Positions 36,758-48,064 of a DNA stretch of 64,000 bases are shown here, piece after piece. The stretch is taken from positions 434,001 to 498,000 of the forward strand of contig KB445805.1 in the NCBI GenBank assembly GCA_000320605.2. Reading direction: 5' to 3'. This DNA comes from Gelatoporia subvermispora B. Lineage: Eukaryota > Basidiomycota > Agaricomycetes > Polyporales > Gelatoporiaceae. Numbering within the stretch: the first letter of the stretch is position 1; each line of letters opens with the position of its first letter. Position numbers and translations under genes: made by a program. The notes below the pieces were generated by a model. The model made no database searches, was not told where the DNA came from, and saw only the letters and a program-made list of their open reading frames with translations.

Positions 36758-38448
36758 ATGCTAACGGTCAGCATATACCCTTCCATCATCGATGCATGGT
36801 CTCACCAATCCATCCTCGCAGCGGGTGCTCTTTCGGTGCTAGTAAGAATTCATTGGAGCTAAGAGAGTTCAATGCCCATGCGCCAGCATCTTTAGGTGTA
36901 TGAATACGCAATCACGTTGGACAACGAGGTTTGTACATGCCACTGCTAACGTGTTAGCCGTGAGGGTTTCATCGCAACTCCCAGATTACCCTGGTCTGGC
37001 CGTCTAGATGGAACTACACTAAAGTTTTGTATATCTTAAATCGATATTCACCGTTCGTGGACACAGCACTCGCCCTACAATGTAAATCAAGGTCGCTATA
37101 TACGACATTTTCACCCTTTTTAACGTTCACCCACAGGTTTAAGTGCAACCGCCGACCCCACCGTACGTGCCAAGCCGTTCTGCGTACTCCGTCATCTACT
37201 GATATCAATGAAGGTTTGCAAGAAGCTATACCTAAGCGTTGTTGGTAGGCGCATCCATTACTCGCCGACGATACTATCGCTTATGAACGGTACTCTTTCA
37301 GTTATCAATACAACAGGGATGACGTTCTCGGAAGGCGAGTCTTGGTTCTTTGTTACACTTGACATGTCTCAAAGGCACTGTTTAGTCATTCTCTTAGTAA
37401 GAACATATGCGCTATGGAATTGCAACAAGTACATTCTTGTTATGCTTTCAGCGATCTTTGCTGTGAGAATTTATTGACGCCTTGATGGGCGCTTGTTGAT
37501 GACGTTCATGCCCACTACCAGGGGTTAGTCATTGCGTCGCTGCAAAGTCTATGTCGCATAATGCCAAACCTGCAATGTATGTGGGTATATGGGATCAGGC
37601 CCGATACATATACCTTACAGAACGCTGTAGATGCTGATGCCGCTATTATGCGCTACGAAGGATGCGTGCCAATAAACGCTCAAGGTCTATGGTTTAATTT
37701 TCTTCTGAACATGATCATAGAATTTGGTATGTCACATCATGCATTAACTAACATACGCATCCTCACCGAGTATTCAACCAGTGGTCATTGCTCTGACACT
37801 ACTCCGACGCTTCGTATCTGCGTGTGAGTGTAGATGATAATCGCCACGCTTCCCCTGAAACTCAATATCAGTCACAGTCAGCACGCGTACTCATTCACCC
37901 ATGCTGAAAGTGCTCTATCGCGATGGTGAGATACAGTCCGCTGGTATCCTTTCTCGAAAGATGGCTTGACTGTAATTCACGTATAGGCATTTTGTTCTAT
38001 CTTGCCATGCTAGGTACGCCGAATGTTTCCTTCGCGAGTCCGGTCTGGACTAACTTGATCTCAGCTATGTCGATTATGAATATCTGCCTTATCCTGACGG
38101 CACCTGTGAGTTCGTGAGACTTGATACAGTTTGGGTCGGACTGAACTTAAAAAATAGCCTGCAATTTCGCCCATGATGCAGATGTGAGTTGTTCTTCGAG
38201 CATTTGAGAGGCGCGCTTGTCGACTATTTTGCATATGTAGCCCGCTCAGAGTCGTCTACAGCACCCTCTGTAGTCGCGCCTTGCTCAATCTCAGGAAGGC
38301 TGCTCACAAGCTCGATACTTTCACGGGACCGCACAGCACGGTACATTTCACGACAAGGAGTCGTATTGGCTTCGAAGACGTGGACTTGCAATGGACGCAG
38401 GATAGTGGCTCTTCTGAAAGAGCTGGGTATAGTACTCCTCTTGCGTAG
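36758..38448 (+). CDS. DUF6533-type multi-span membrane protein
   Basis: Fourteen short exons join in phase to 325 aa: 36758-36841, 36896-36928, 36985-37081, 37137-37162, 37214-37244, 37302-37334, 37386-37462, 37522-37726, 37782-37823, 37878-37925, 37987-38013, 38065-38105, 38158-38183 and 38241-38448. The N-terminal DUF6533 region is clear: VYEYAITLDNE, WPSRWNYTKVLYILNRY and PFVD. Further family landmarks are FSEVILLVRTYALW, EGCVP, VLYRDG and, near the end, RVVYSTLCSRALLNLRKA. The predicted topology is about seven membrane spans with a cytoplasmic tail. The intron at 37335-37385 uses a GC donor (GCGAGT). These proteins are abundant and uncharacterised in Agaricomycetes; some resemble receptors, but no ligand or signalling role is known. 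Confidence 0.8.
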
Positions 38449-39131
38449 ATGAGCGGCCTCGTAGCCACGATTGATAAGTCTCTGCAAATTCGATTACACA
38501 GACATATAATCATACCCGCAGCATACACGCACTCTACGTATCATTCGAGCTCGAAGGAGTTGACACCAGTCGTGAGGATGCATCAATCAATGAGAATTAT
38601 TATATTGTGGCTGGTACATTTGTTCGGGATGAATACTTATGAAGATGATATCAGGTATAATCGAGTGACGCGTAGTGTCTACAAAACAGCCCGGGTGACG
38701 TGGATCACCACCAGCCACTCGTTTGAGTGCTTCGCGATGGTGGTGCAAGAGCTGGTATAGAAGAATGCAGCCCGCAAGTCTTCGTGACTCCCGGGTCAAT
38801 GGTCTTGAGTGCTACAGCCTTATTCGATAGATCCCTTGAGAGCAGCGCTGATGACCCTCATCACTGGAGTGAAAGTTACCGTTGGCGAGTATATATTGAT
38901 GCGGGGTGTGTGAGACTCACTTGGGTGATCTAATGTCTGTTGTATTGTTCTTCGCTTCCAGAGGTCGTCTTGCGGTACCTGATGTACCGCACCGCACATG
39001 GATCCCCGACCTATGTGGGGTGTGTGCGTCTGAACGATTGCGATGAGATACAGTTAAGTCACTACACTACCGAAAACGCCCCACCCACCACGACTTATCC
39101 GGGTGGCACTTTACCTATGTGACGTGTCGGG
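38449..39131. other. intergenic, convergent 3' ends
   Basis: No gene, repeat or RNA recognised. Confidence 0.5.
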
Positions 39132-40643
39132 CTAATGTAGACAAGAAAGTCTAATGTTGTCTTGATGAGTGTCAGGAGCGATCTCGGCCCAAGGCATGCT
39201 GTCCTCCTGGAGAATCTGCAAGAGAACGTGAGCAAAGAAGGCATCATCAGATCGCACAGACGTACCTTTGCCCGTCGGCGTTCACGTTTCTTGATTACAT
39301 GCTCGGGCGTTGACTTAGGGCTCGGCGAACACATGGCTTCCTTGGCGCGCTGTAGTTCAGACCCGAGGGAGAGACCATATCGACTAGGGGTGAAGGGAAG
39401 ATCTGCGAAGAAGTTGTCCAGTGATGCACTCGAATTCAAGGAAGCAAGCTCCGTAGTATCGTCCCATTCAGATATACCGGCAGAGGCACAGTCGGAGACT
39501 TGTCCCACAGACGGTTCAGAAGGAAGAGCCTGGGGTAGGTGATCTTCCACCAAGAGTGCTGGAGGCAAGTCAGCCTCGTGGATGACGTGCGGTGTGAACA
39601 GACAGAGATAATACGCAGAGATGCCAAGCGCGTCTTGACCAAGGCAGTATGCCAAGCGATGAGTAGGCTCGTCCACAGGCGCCAAATGCAAAAATTTGAT
39701 ACGAGTGTTGGTCCCGTCTGAGAACGCCGAAGTGAGATCCAGAAAAGCCAGGGAATCTTCAGGAAGAACATATGTCACTCGATCGGACGAGACCTGACTA
39801 CAATAAGACTTCAGGGATCCTCCCCTATATATAGGACGACTCACCGAGATGCACGACAGTGTCGTGGAAAGGTCCATCCTCCCGTGCGTGACTGCCTTTG
39901 TCAGCCATTGTCGGAGCGCCATGGCAGGGGGAGCAACCACAAGCAAGCAGATACAAGCGCCCAAACCAAGCAGAGCCCTGAACCTTAGTACGACGGGGAC
40001 CTCGAGCTTGACTACGTGCTGAGTGATGAAAGGTGGATATGACGTCGGTTTAGCTGCAGACTCAATGCCCTGGGCATCATGGAGGACCACACAGTCAACA
40101 GGGTATGATGCAAAGAACGACAATCCAACTTGGGTCTTCGCTGCTGATATCAGTCGAGAGGACGGGTGAGCAGTAGGAATTGTCAGGTTCTCGTCATCAA
40201 ACTTACATGGAAGAGGGAACGTCCTCGTTGGCTCCAAGTGCTCGATCGTAGAAGCTGACGAGGCTGACAGTACTGAGGGGTAGATGGTGTCAATCGATTC
40301 CTCGAACGAAAACCCCGCGTGCCCGAGTCGATGAAGGGTCCTAAGCGTTGGAAACATATCATCGTATGGGGAAGGCAAGAAAATAGACTGAGAAGCCACT
40401 GCAGCAAGGACAGGGTCGAAGGTGAATTGTATACGGCTGCCAGCACTGTGAACTTCGGATGCAACGATCAGGTGACACGGCGTACCGAAACTCCGCACTA
40501 ATATCATTCACAACAGCCGGAAGAGCCTGAGGAACCGATTCAAGAAGTGGGAAACGAGAGAATGTCACGGATGTAACAGAGAAGGGCGAGAGCGCCGCAA
40601 ATAAAGAGATAACGCCCGCAAGCACAAAGTCAAGAGCCCACAT
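39132..40643 (-). CDS. unknown membrane protein
   Basis: Minus strand, exons 40643-40556, 40497-39266 and 39215-39132, 467 aa. The intron 39265-39216 is canonical (GTACGT to TTGCAG) and replaces an unlikely read-through tail. The 58-nt first intron (40555-40498, weak donor GTTTCC) is inferred: without it the N-terminal frame shifts near 40500. The alternative is a start at ATG 40507 or a true frameshift. A hydrophobic N-terminal segment (LAGVISLFAALSPFSV) looks like a signal anchor, and a second span (LLGLGACICLLVVAPPAMAL) lies near residue 205. Between them is a Ser/Pro/Thr-rich domain; after them a charged tail with KKRERRRAK. No domain recognised. Probably a surface or ER protein with an extracytosolic domain of about 170 residues. 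Confidence 0.6.
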
Positions 40644-42698
40644 GATGCCGGTCACAAATGGGAGAAGTGGCGTGCTGATAGGAGAGGAAGAGTTGCGGTA
40701 CGGGGGGAGTCAAACAAGAGAGTAGGGTAGACCTAGACGAGCGTGTACTTGCAATTTAAAGTCTTCCGCTTGCGGCTGGATGACGGTTGACAGCGGGGCT
40801 GACCTATTGATAGTGGACACTCCAGTGCACAGGCTGGTGTGGGATGCTTTGACATTTCGATTCATCCTGATGCGGAGCTATCTAGTGCTGTGGGAATGCT
40901 CAATGTCGTCCGAACAGCCGTGATTAGTTTGCCATTGAACCATTCACGTTAGACCAAGGTCAGTTCTAACTTCTCGGGACAGTGCTGTACACGTCGCTGA
41001 CTAACGCACAACATTCTGAGAGCAAAGCCTGCTTCTGAGCTACATGTGGTGGTAGCAGGGTGAGAACCACGAGACACAGACATTGGCTGTGACGAGTGAT
41101 GGACTAGAAGTGAAAGAGCAATGCGTCACCTTGCTTGCAAGGTCTCTCAGACTGACAATTGTCACCGGTTTTCCGGTCACCGATTCCCACGATTGCACGT
41201 GCTTTCTATTTATGGTAATTATCTTCCTTTCTTTCTTCGCCGTCGTCCTTCAGCGATCCTCAACGAGTGATGTTGAGCTTTGTATCTCCCTAAACCCGTC
41301 AGCACATCGACAATCAATTTCTTACGTGCATCTAAAAGCTGGTGTTTAATGCCCTATTGTATCTGAATCGTGTAATTGCCACTTGTCCTTTCATGCTTGT
41401 AGGCGCTTGTACCTGCTGAGACTGACGACTCCTCTGCACCTCTTGCACTTACTACCTCGTATAACTGCACAGAATTGCTACCAGTCGTTGTTGTCGCATT
41501 GCATTTGCATGTGAATGGTTTTACTACGTTATCAGGCGTAGTTGGTGCTTTCCTCCCTCCGGATTCAGAGCTGTGTGAGAGTGCTGTCCATCTCTACGCC
41601 ACGACGATCCGTTGTCTATAGTAGGTGATTTATTGTATAGGCATTACGTCCCTTCCAGCGATAACACTCGAGTCTATATTATCTTGGTGAGCAGTGTGCT
41701 GCAATCTACTCCAATGATCCAATAGTTCATCTACGTGTAAGTTTCGGATCACCTTATGAAGGAGATCAAATGTGTATGGTCTTACATGACCTCATGGCAG
41801 CTTTAATAAATTATTTCCCGGAAATTCTACACAGCAGATCAGCACCACGATATCCTGTTTGTACATGCTGCCATAGCTCATGATCTTCGCACACTGCAGC
41901 ACGATCCTCCAAGCCGTCATTCATGTACTAAGGATCGGAAGAAACTCAGCCCTTCTGTAGAATAGCCATGCACAGACACTATAGGCAAAATTAGAGTGAT
42001 GAGCTGTGATTGAGCAGCTCTGTGTGTCTCCGAGTCAATAGCAAGCAAGGTTCTTGCCGCCCAAGCGGCGCTTCTCTAGTAGATGATGCACCGCTGTGAA
42101 CTCGCGCCCTGAGTCCGGCAACTGCACCTACGGTGCGATGCGCGCCGATGGTGTGGATCACGTGATGTTGAATCGGCGGTTGCCGGGATGGTACCTGGCC
42201 GTGTTAGCGAGTTGCAACTTGCAAAACATTGCGAAGAGAGGTCTAGAGTCTAGACAAGTTCTCCTTCAAGTCTAAAGACTCTAATCTTGTGAATCCTGCA
42301 TCATCTTGTCTCCATTAAGGCCTGGGAACGGCTTTACGACAATTCTCGGCTTAATGTTAAATCTGTCAATATCTTGTTCCGCGAGGTCACCCCCTGTCTT
42401 GCAGTAGATTGAGAACATGTCGCAAGCCTCCGATGGCGGCCTAAACAAAGTCTATAATAGCCATATGTGCCCTTTTAAGTTTGCCGCTGGACTGATGCGG
42501 ACCCACAGTGTGCGGCACGCCGAGGATGCCTGTCCCTGACACGCTGCGAAGCGTTGCCACTCCCATGTTGCTGATGTGTGTCACCCGTGGGCCTTCGTGA
42601 TCCTTTGTCTCGTATCGCGCAGAGACGTTGAAGAGACTTCGATCACGTGAACCATCACAGCACTTCGAAGCTGTTTCAGTCCCTCCATCGTAATAGCT
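40644..42698. other. long AT-richer intergenic stretch
   Basis: No gene, repeat array or RNA gene recognised over about 2 kb. The right end begins to match gene Z upstream of the clear relic. Confidence 0.5.
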
Positions 42699-42947
42699 AA
42701 ATCGCCTCTCAGGACCTCTACACCAGCGGCGACATCATCGAACTCTCTCCCACTTCCACTGGATTCAGCTGCTCGCTCGACGAGCCCGACTGGGATGTAT
42801 GGTCCCTCCTCCTTCTTGCCATGTGACTCGGAGACGGTGTCGCAGTGCAAGGTGGAGCAGGGCGCGGATGTTGCTAGTCAGCTCGGGAATGCGCAGTGGA
42901 CGTCGCATGAGCTGCACTATTCATACATGCTCAAGAAATGTGCGTAG
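42699..42947 (+). pseudogene. truncated, frameshifted copy of gene Z
   Basis: The plus strand matches the C-terminal third of Z (14622 to about 14890) in inverted orientation. ASQDL, ELSPTSTGFSCS, EPDWDVWSL and then, in a shifted frame, SETVSQC and LGNAQWTSHELHYSYML all correspond. A deletion around 42815-42835 shifts the frame and brings a TGA. No 5' half can be found upstream. The position relative to Y-B mirrors Z relative to Y-A. Confidence 0.75.
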
Positions 42948-43486
42948 ACCAAGATACTGTACGGGTGGGGAACCCATATGCTCATACTTTCTCAGCCCAG
43001 ATATACTGATACGTCTATATAGCTCCGAATGACGATATGACGCATTGATCAGGTGGCGCATCCTTTCTTCTGTGGACACCATAAGTTGAAGTTTGTGTTA
43101 TGTGTGATACCCTTGATCATGCGTTGGCTGCTTCTTTTGTTGTATCTGTAGCTTGTAATGTCGAGTATTTCTCCCTGGACGTATCTACATTTTTGTAATG
43201 TAAGCTTCGAGTCTGATTTACCCGAAAGGAACCTTCACGCCACTCCCTGAATATGGTGCTCGACCGAAATAGTGCTGTGCTTGAGACCTTTTGTCTGACC
43301 CATCTGCTTCCCGAGAAAGGCCAAGTACACATACGCGCATAGCCACTGTTGAGTCATAAAACAGTCCTATCCGGTATTGCTCACCTGGTTAATTCCCGAG
43401 TTTGTCCCGTAAACCCAAGACTTTCCGTCTAATTCAAGCAGAAATCGACCTGTAGAGCAAGGACCTCATGTTCGCAATCACCCGCC
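42948..43486. other. spacer between Z relic and Y-B promoter
   Basis: No gene recognised. Similarity to the left arm returns from about 43430. Confidence 0.4.
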
Positions 43487-43546
43487 CCGATGACTCGAGC
43501 TGGTGCACTTTCTACGTCGAGGATGGCAACTCCGACAAGCGCAATT
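43487..43546 (+). promoter_or_regulatory. conserved upstream block of Y-B
   Basis: Contains CCGATGACTCGA (43487-43498) and ACTCCGACAAGCGCAATT (43529-43546), the same two blocks as before Y-A and Y-C, in the same order relative to the gene. Confidence 0.55.
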
Positions 43547-43750
43547 GCCTCCGAGCACCCGGCATCCACGCCTCGAGGATGTTGCATCAATAAAGAGACA
43601 ATGGAGAAGCTCTCGGAATGTATCATACGGCATTCTCACGTCGCTGCGATTGGACAGGCAGACGAACAATGACTAGGCATCGCTCCCGCACGAGAATGGC
43701 CACAGCTCGTCTATGCAGGTCCATCAGCGTCTTCTCGTGAATCTGCTACG

Positions 43751-43757
43751 TATAAAG
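43751..43757 (+). promoter_or_regulatory. TATA box of Y-B
   Basis: TATAAAG 50 bp before the Y-B start codon, matching the boxes of Y-A and Y-C. Confidence 0.65.
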
Positions 43758-43800
43758 AGTGTCTCCGTTTTCCATCCTCCAGCTCTCTCATGGAACAATC

Positions 43801-45208
43801 ATGTCTTCCACAAGTAAATCTTCCACCACTTGCGACGACCTGGATCCCTCAGATATGTCACTGGATGACATACTAAATATACTCGCCCAGGTCTTGGGAA
43901 GCCCTGACCGCCTGGGTCAGAACGATGCCAGCTATTCATTGGATAGTGATACTCATACTAGATATCCAGTAAGCGATTATACACATCCGCTGCCTTTTGA
44001 CATCTTGACGGGTAGTCTCGCTTCCGTAGAAATCCCCACGTAATTCTACAGGCACTGCAAAGACAGTGTGTCAGTCCTCGGAACCTCCGTGTATAGACTA
44101 CACAACTACATGGGAGGCGATATACGCAAAGGAGAGTCATAAAGCTAAATGCTCGGTCATGCTCTCCTACCCCAGTGGCGCCGTGGTAGCGCCGGGGGTA
44201 GATAGAGGGGACGGCATGGTTCAGTACCCCAACAGTACGGAACAGACAAGAATTGTGAATGTACCAGGAAGCGAATCGGCAGAAACATACCAATGTCCGC
44301 CCACGCAAGTCAGTCTCAATTCTTGTCTGCTCCGTAGAGACGGGCGACTGACACCATCGTAAGACCGAGGCCAGAGCTTCCAGCATATATGACCCCCACT
44401 TTCAGCAGCAGCAGGAGATAGACCATGTCCTTGGTCAAAGTGAACACACTCCTGTCCATAGAGAGGATCCGTCAGTGAACACTGCGTCTATCCTACCCGT
44501 TGTCGAACCGGCGGAACAATATGTGCAAACGGGCGCGCCGGGACTTTCCTACCCTCTCGTCATCCAGATACCGGAATACATACCTGGCGTAGATGGACCT
44601 CTACCAGAGCATCTGTCGAAGCGAAAGAAGCGCAAGGCGCTGATCGCCCCAGAGAGTCTCTGCTCCCGAAATGCACCAAAGAAACAACGTAGCCTTCAGG
44701 ATGTTCCTGCGGCAGATACCCAAGGTTCGAATTGTCTCCTATGGCCTTTTCAGACTCACTAGACGTTCACATACCAGTAGGATCAAGTAGTCATGGCGGA
44801 GGAACCTGTGATGCCGCCAGCCTCGCGCCAACTACAAGGCCGACACCCAAGCCGAGGTATGGAGCATGTGAACCGTGTCGACTTGCAAAGCGAAAGTGTG
44901 TTCGGATTGGTGATGTCTGCGAGTAAGTCCACTGTCTCGATCTGCAATTGATTACCGTGTCGCACATGCCGCTGCATGCGAAGAACTCAAGCAGTAGACC
45001 GCATCTGTTTCATCAGCTCGTCTTTCCCATCTTTCTGAAGTGTATTGATCACGTACCCGTGTCCAGACAATGCGTATCTGTGCGTCGTACCGCCCTATGC
45101 ATATTTGCGGCGATCAGGCCAGAAGGACGACCGCGGAGGAACGCCCAGGAGACATGCGAGAGAACAGGCCGGGAAGACTGTGAAACAGGAGCACTGCTCT
45201 CGACTTGA
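43801..45208 (+). CDS. Zn2Cys6 zinc-cluster regulator, right copy (Y-B)
   Basis: Exons 43801-43968, 44030-44308, 44370-44724, 44781-44922 and 45067-45208, 361 aa. It is the inverted duplicate of Y-A: exons 1 and 5 and introns 3 (56 nt) and 4 (144 nt) have identical lengths. Zinc-cluster cysteines are 297, 300, 307, 314, 317 and 326; Cys4 and Cys5 are joined only after intron 4 is removed. A GRPRRN basic motif and an intact C-terminus follow. All length changes relative to Y-A keep the frame, so both copies look functional. One oddity is the intron-3 donor: GTTCGA here against GTCAGT in Y-A. Intron retention there would run into a stop within about 13 codons and lose the DNA-binding domain. 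The acceptor of intron 2 is also ambiguous (44363 or 44369, both in phase). Confidence 0.83.
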
Positions 45209-45874
45209 AGTACTTAAGGACAAGTACATTACAGTTCACTTTGTCGTCGACCCCTGCATGTCACGCCTGTGTTTGTTCTTTTCGCCTTCCCTCAATATCC
45301 CTCACTTTGACCGTTCGAACGAATGATAGAGTATAGTATAGTGTCTTGGAACATGTATCTTGACGTTGTGATTTGGCGTGATAGATGGACGTTGTGTCAC
45401 GATCGAAGGCAGGTCAGAAAGCATGGATCGATGACCTGTCCCGCTGCAATCGTATACTCAAGCCGGGCCGGGTACGCCCGATGCGCCGTTTACACAGCCG
45501 CCTCGTCTCAAGTCTATGATAGTGCTCGTGACCCCGGCAGCAAAACATATGCAATGCCGAATGCCCATGATCTTTACTTCGCATGCGTGCAGTCGCGATC
45601 TCATGATATGATAGCGAGGACTCAAAATCTGTTCACTTCTATGGGCTCCCAGACCCAGCTGGACTCATAGCGCGGCATTCAGGATGCTTCGAGCAACAGT
45701 AACAACACAGCAAAATTAGGCCACGAATCGTGAATGTGTTACCCTAACAGTTACGCATATGTACTCCATGCGGGACAAGCGAAGAGATGGCATGGAGGCT
45801 CTGCCGCGATATCCACATGGCAAAGGGGTTGTGACGTGTCTATCGGGAATACGTCGGTCTGATACGTGTTTGTG
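45209..45874. other. conserved intergenic DNA between convergent Y-B and X-B
   Basis: Mirror of 11619-12300. It keeps a plus-strand frame (about 45398-45600) matching the frame noted in the left copy. Probably 3' UTR sequence. Confidence 0.55.
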
Positions 45875-47135
45875 TCATCCGTGGTAGTGAGGAAGTCCAC
45901 TGTCTGACCCGTGGCTCTTGTAGGTCTCGATCCAGTCCTCCGTGTTCCACCACCCTTGTTCACCCCCATTTGTGAGCTCCGATCCCGAAAGGCACGGCTC
46001 CAATGCCCGCATCCTCCTCTCCTCACAGCTTTGCCAATGATCGGTGTCATCGACCTGGCTCGATTCTACAGCAGATGTAAGCGATGCAGTGTAGGTAATG
46101 CGATTGGACACTGACCATATTCTGAAGCAGATTCTACGTAGTATCTTTGCTGCATGATGGCTCGATTGACGGCATCGGCTTTCTCAACGTAAGTCTCGTG
46201 AGCGGGGATCTTATCGCCTTTGTTCGTTCGATCTACAGGCGGGATTGGTATGATAGTCATCGGCGCTACCATCGAAGTGAGTATAGATCACACATAATAC
46301 CATATAACTCACTGCGGGATGGGAATGAATCGTCACGCGTTGGGACATGGATTGGTCGAAAGTCCAAAATACGAGAAACGCGATCCCTGACGACGACCAT
46401 CTGGTTACAGTCCCGCAGCCGGCGGGCTTTCCTACCCCGTGCTGCCTTCGCTGCCTCGGTATCGTTTTTTGACGTCTGTGTCAGGCTCGGCGTGCTGTTA
46501 CAGAACAGATGACATGAGTAACTGACCTCCTGCGACGTGTGGTGCTCTAGCACTAGTGTTGTGTTAGGTCCATTTTCTCGTGTAATTCTCTGTTCGGTAC
46601 GATCGCTGCTGTACCGAACCGTGCCGTAAGACGCGACCGCGGAGGGCGGTGGGGTCGGCTGCTGATATACAGCTGGAAAGTGTGTTGTTTGACCAGTAGT
46701 CCCTCCGTTCCGTAGCTCCGACGGTTGGGGCTGGACCAAGGCCGAGGTCGTCTTCTGCGTGAGTACACATATGCATCAGCCGCTGTTTGTCACGCAGTAT
46801 CTTTATGAAACGGCACACGCAACACTCGCTAAAAGCGACGAGACGATACCTCTCCCCGAGGGCGGCAGCACATGATATATGCAGAGAAAATCATCACCGA
46901 CACGAATGCGGAAGGATCTCACCTGCCCCACGAAGTTATAATCATAACCAACATACAGGCAGCTGCCTGTGTCGACCGGCGCCGCCACGGACGACACGCT
47001 CGCTGAGAGTTTGCTCGTGTGGCGTTTGTCGACTTGAAACCCTGTGGCGTAGTGAGCCTCCATCGGTGAGGCGTTCGCAAGGTGGGGATATGCTGAACCG
47101 AGTACGGAATAATTCTGGCCATATAGGTAGGCCAT
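45875..47135 (-). CDS. unknown four-exon gene X, right copy (X-B)
   Basis: Minus strand, exons 47135-46923, 46754-46313, 46232-46116 and 46065-45875, 320 aa. Exon and intron layout equals X-A; exon 2 is three bases longer, so the frame is preserved. Shared landmarks are the ACCATGG start, DKRHTSKL (DERHTSEL in X-A), YVGYDYNF before the first intron, QPQPSELRNGG, the charged helix AAKAARGRKARRLRD, the SADAVNRA-like segment (KADAVNRA here) and the C-terminal WWNTEDWIETYKSHG. It faces Y-B tail to tail and lies back to back with Y-C, whose start is 930 bp away. No known domain. Retention of both X copies next to Y copies suggests a functional tie between X and Y. Confidence 0.75.
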
Positions 47136-47429
47136 GGTGAAGCCGAGCAACGTGGACGAAAAGTACAGGCAATGGTTCGCCACAATGCGACGCAGCAGTT
47201 CAACTTCGCAGATTGCTCCCGAGAAAATCGACTCCGCCCCACGTGCGGGGACAACCTCGGAGCGCCGTCGGACACTCTACAGAACTGCGGTATGTCTTTG
47301 TAGCTCCTTCCACAGGGTCCAGACACGCACTAACTGAATCCTCGATTATAAGAGGGCGACGGACTACATGTCTCGCAACTAAGGACACAGTTAGAAGATC
47401 ATGACGCAGTCTCAAGGCCGCCAGACTAT

Positions 47430-47600
47430 CTTCTCGATTTTATGATTGTCATTAGCCGTAGCTCTCGATCCCGTCCTCTGTGCTCAATGAGGCCCGCATT
47501 CTCCTCCTCTCCTTCTAGCTTTGCGAAAGACCGGCGTATGTATCAACCGGACTCAAATCTATCGCAGATGTAAGCGCTGAGATTCAGGTAATGCAGTGGG
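47430..47600 (-). pseudogene. 3' fragment of the decayed X tandem copy
   Basis: On the minus strand this matches the last part of the left X-prime pseudogene (about 9840-10066), including the block shared with ESSQ of X exon 4 and the junction into the conserved upstream DNA of X. At about 47600 it stops abruptly against the Y-C promoter. Confidence 0.65.
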
Positions 47601-47704
47601 ATACTGACCAGTCTTGCGGCCATATGTTTGGTCCAATCACCTTGCACCCTCGCTTAGAAAATCTTCCAGAAGTACTAGATCCTTATTTTCATAAATCTCC
47701 GGTG

Positions 47705-47763
47705 CCGATGACTCGACCCGGTACTCGAATGACTTCCAGAACGACACTCCGACAAGCGCAATT
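47705..47763 (+). promoter_or_regulatory. conserved upstream block of Y-C
   Basis: CCGATGACTCGA (47705-47716) and ACTCCGACAAGCGCAATT (47746-47763), as before Y-A and Y-B, although the coding region of Y-C has diverged much more. Confidence 0.55.
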
Positions 47764-47973
47764 ACCACCGAACACCTGGCGTTTGAGCTCCGAGCCCGCT
47801 GGGTCGATGATGGGACATACGGAGAAGTCCTCATGATCAGTCCGATGTTTGGATCTGGTAGTATTGTGGCTAGACGACATAAATGAGGAATAGTGACTGG
47901 GACTACGTCGCTCCCGCAGCCACATTCGCCACACCGGGTTTCGTCAGCCTCGTGTTCTCCGGACGAAAGTGCA

Positions 47974-47980
47974 TATAAAG
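47974..47980 (+). promoter_or_regulatory. TATA box of Y-C
   Basis: TATAAAG 91 bp before the Y-C start codon; same motif as in the paralogues. Confidence 0.6.
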
Positions 47981-48064
47981 GATGCTCACCTATCAGTATT
48001 GTGTAGTCCCTACTTAGGGCCCCAGGCCATATCGTGTCAATTCGGACGCGACGTACCTACACCT

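Larger units (their letters stand above)
42600..47600 (-). repeat. right arm of large inverted segmental duplication
   Basis: Inverted counterpart of about 9840-15200. The best conserved part runs from about 43430 (Y-B promoter) through Y-B, the intergenic DNA, X-B and its upstream region to about 47600, where the homology switches to the promoter of the third regulator Y-C. Edges set by eye. Confidence 0.8.
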
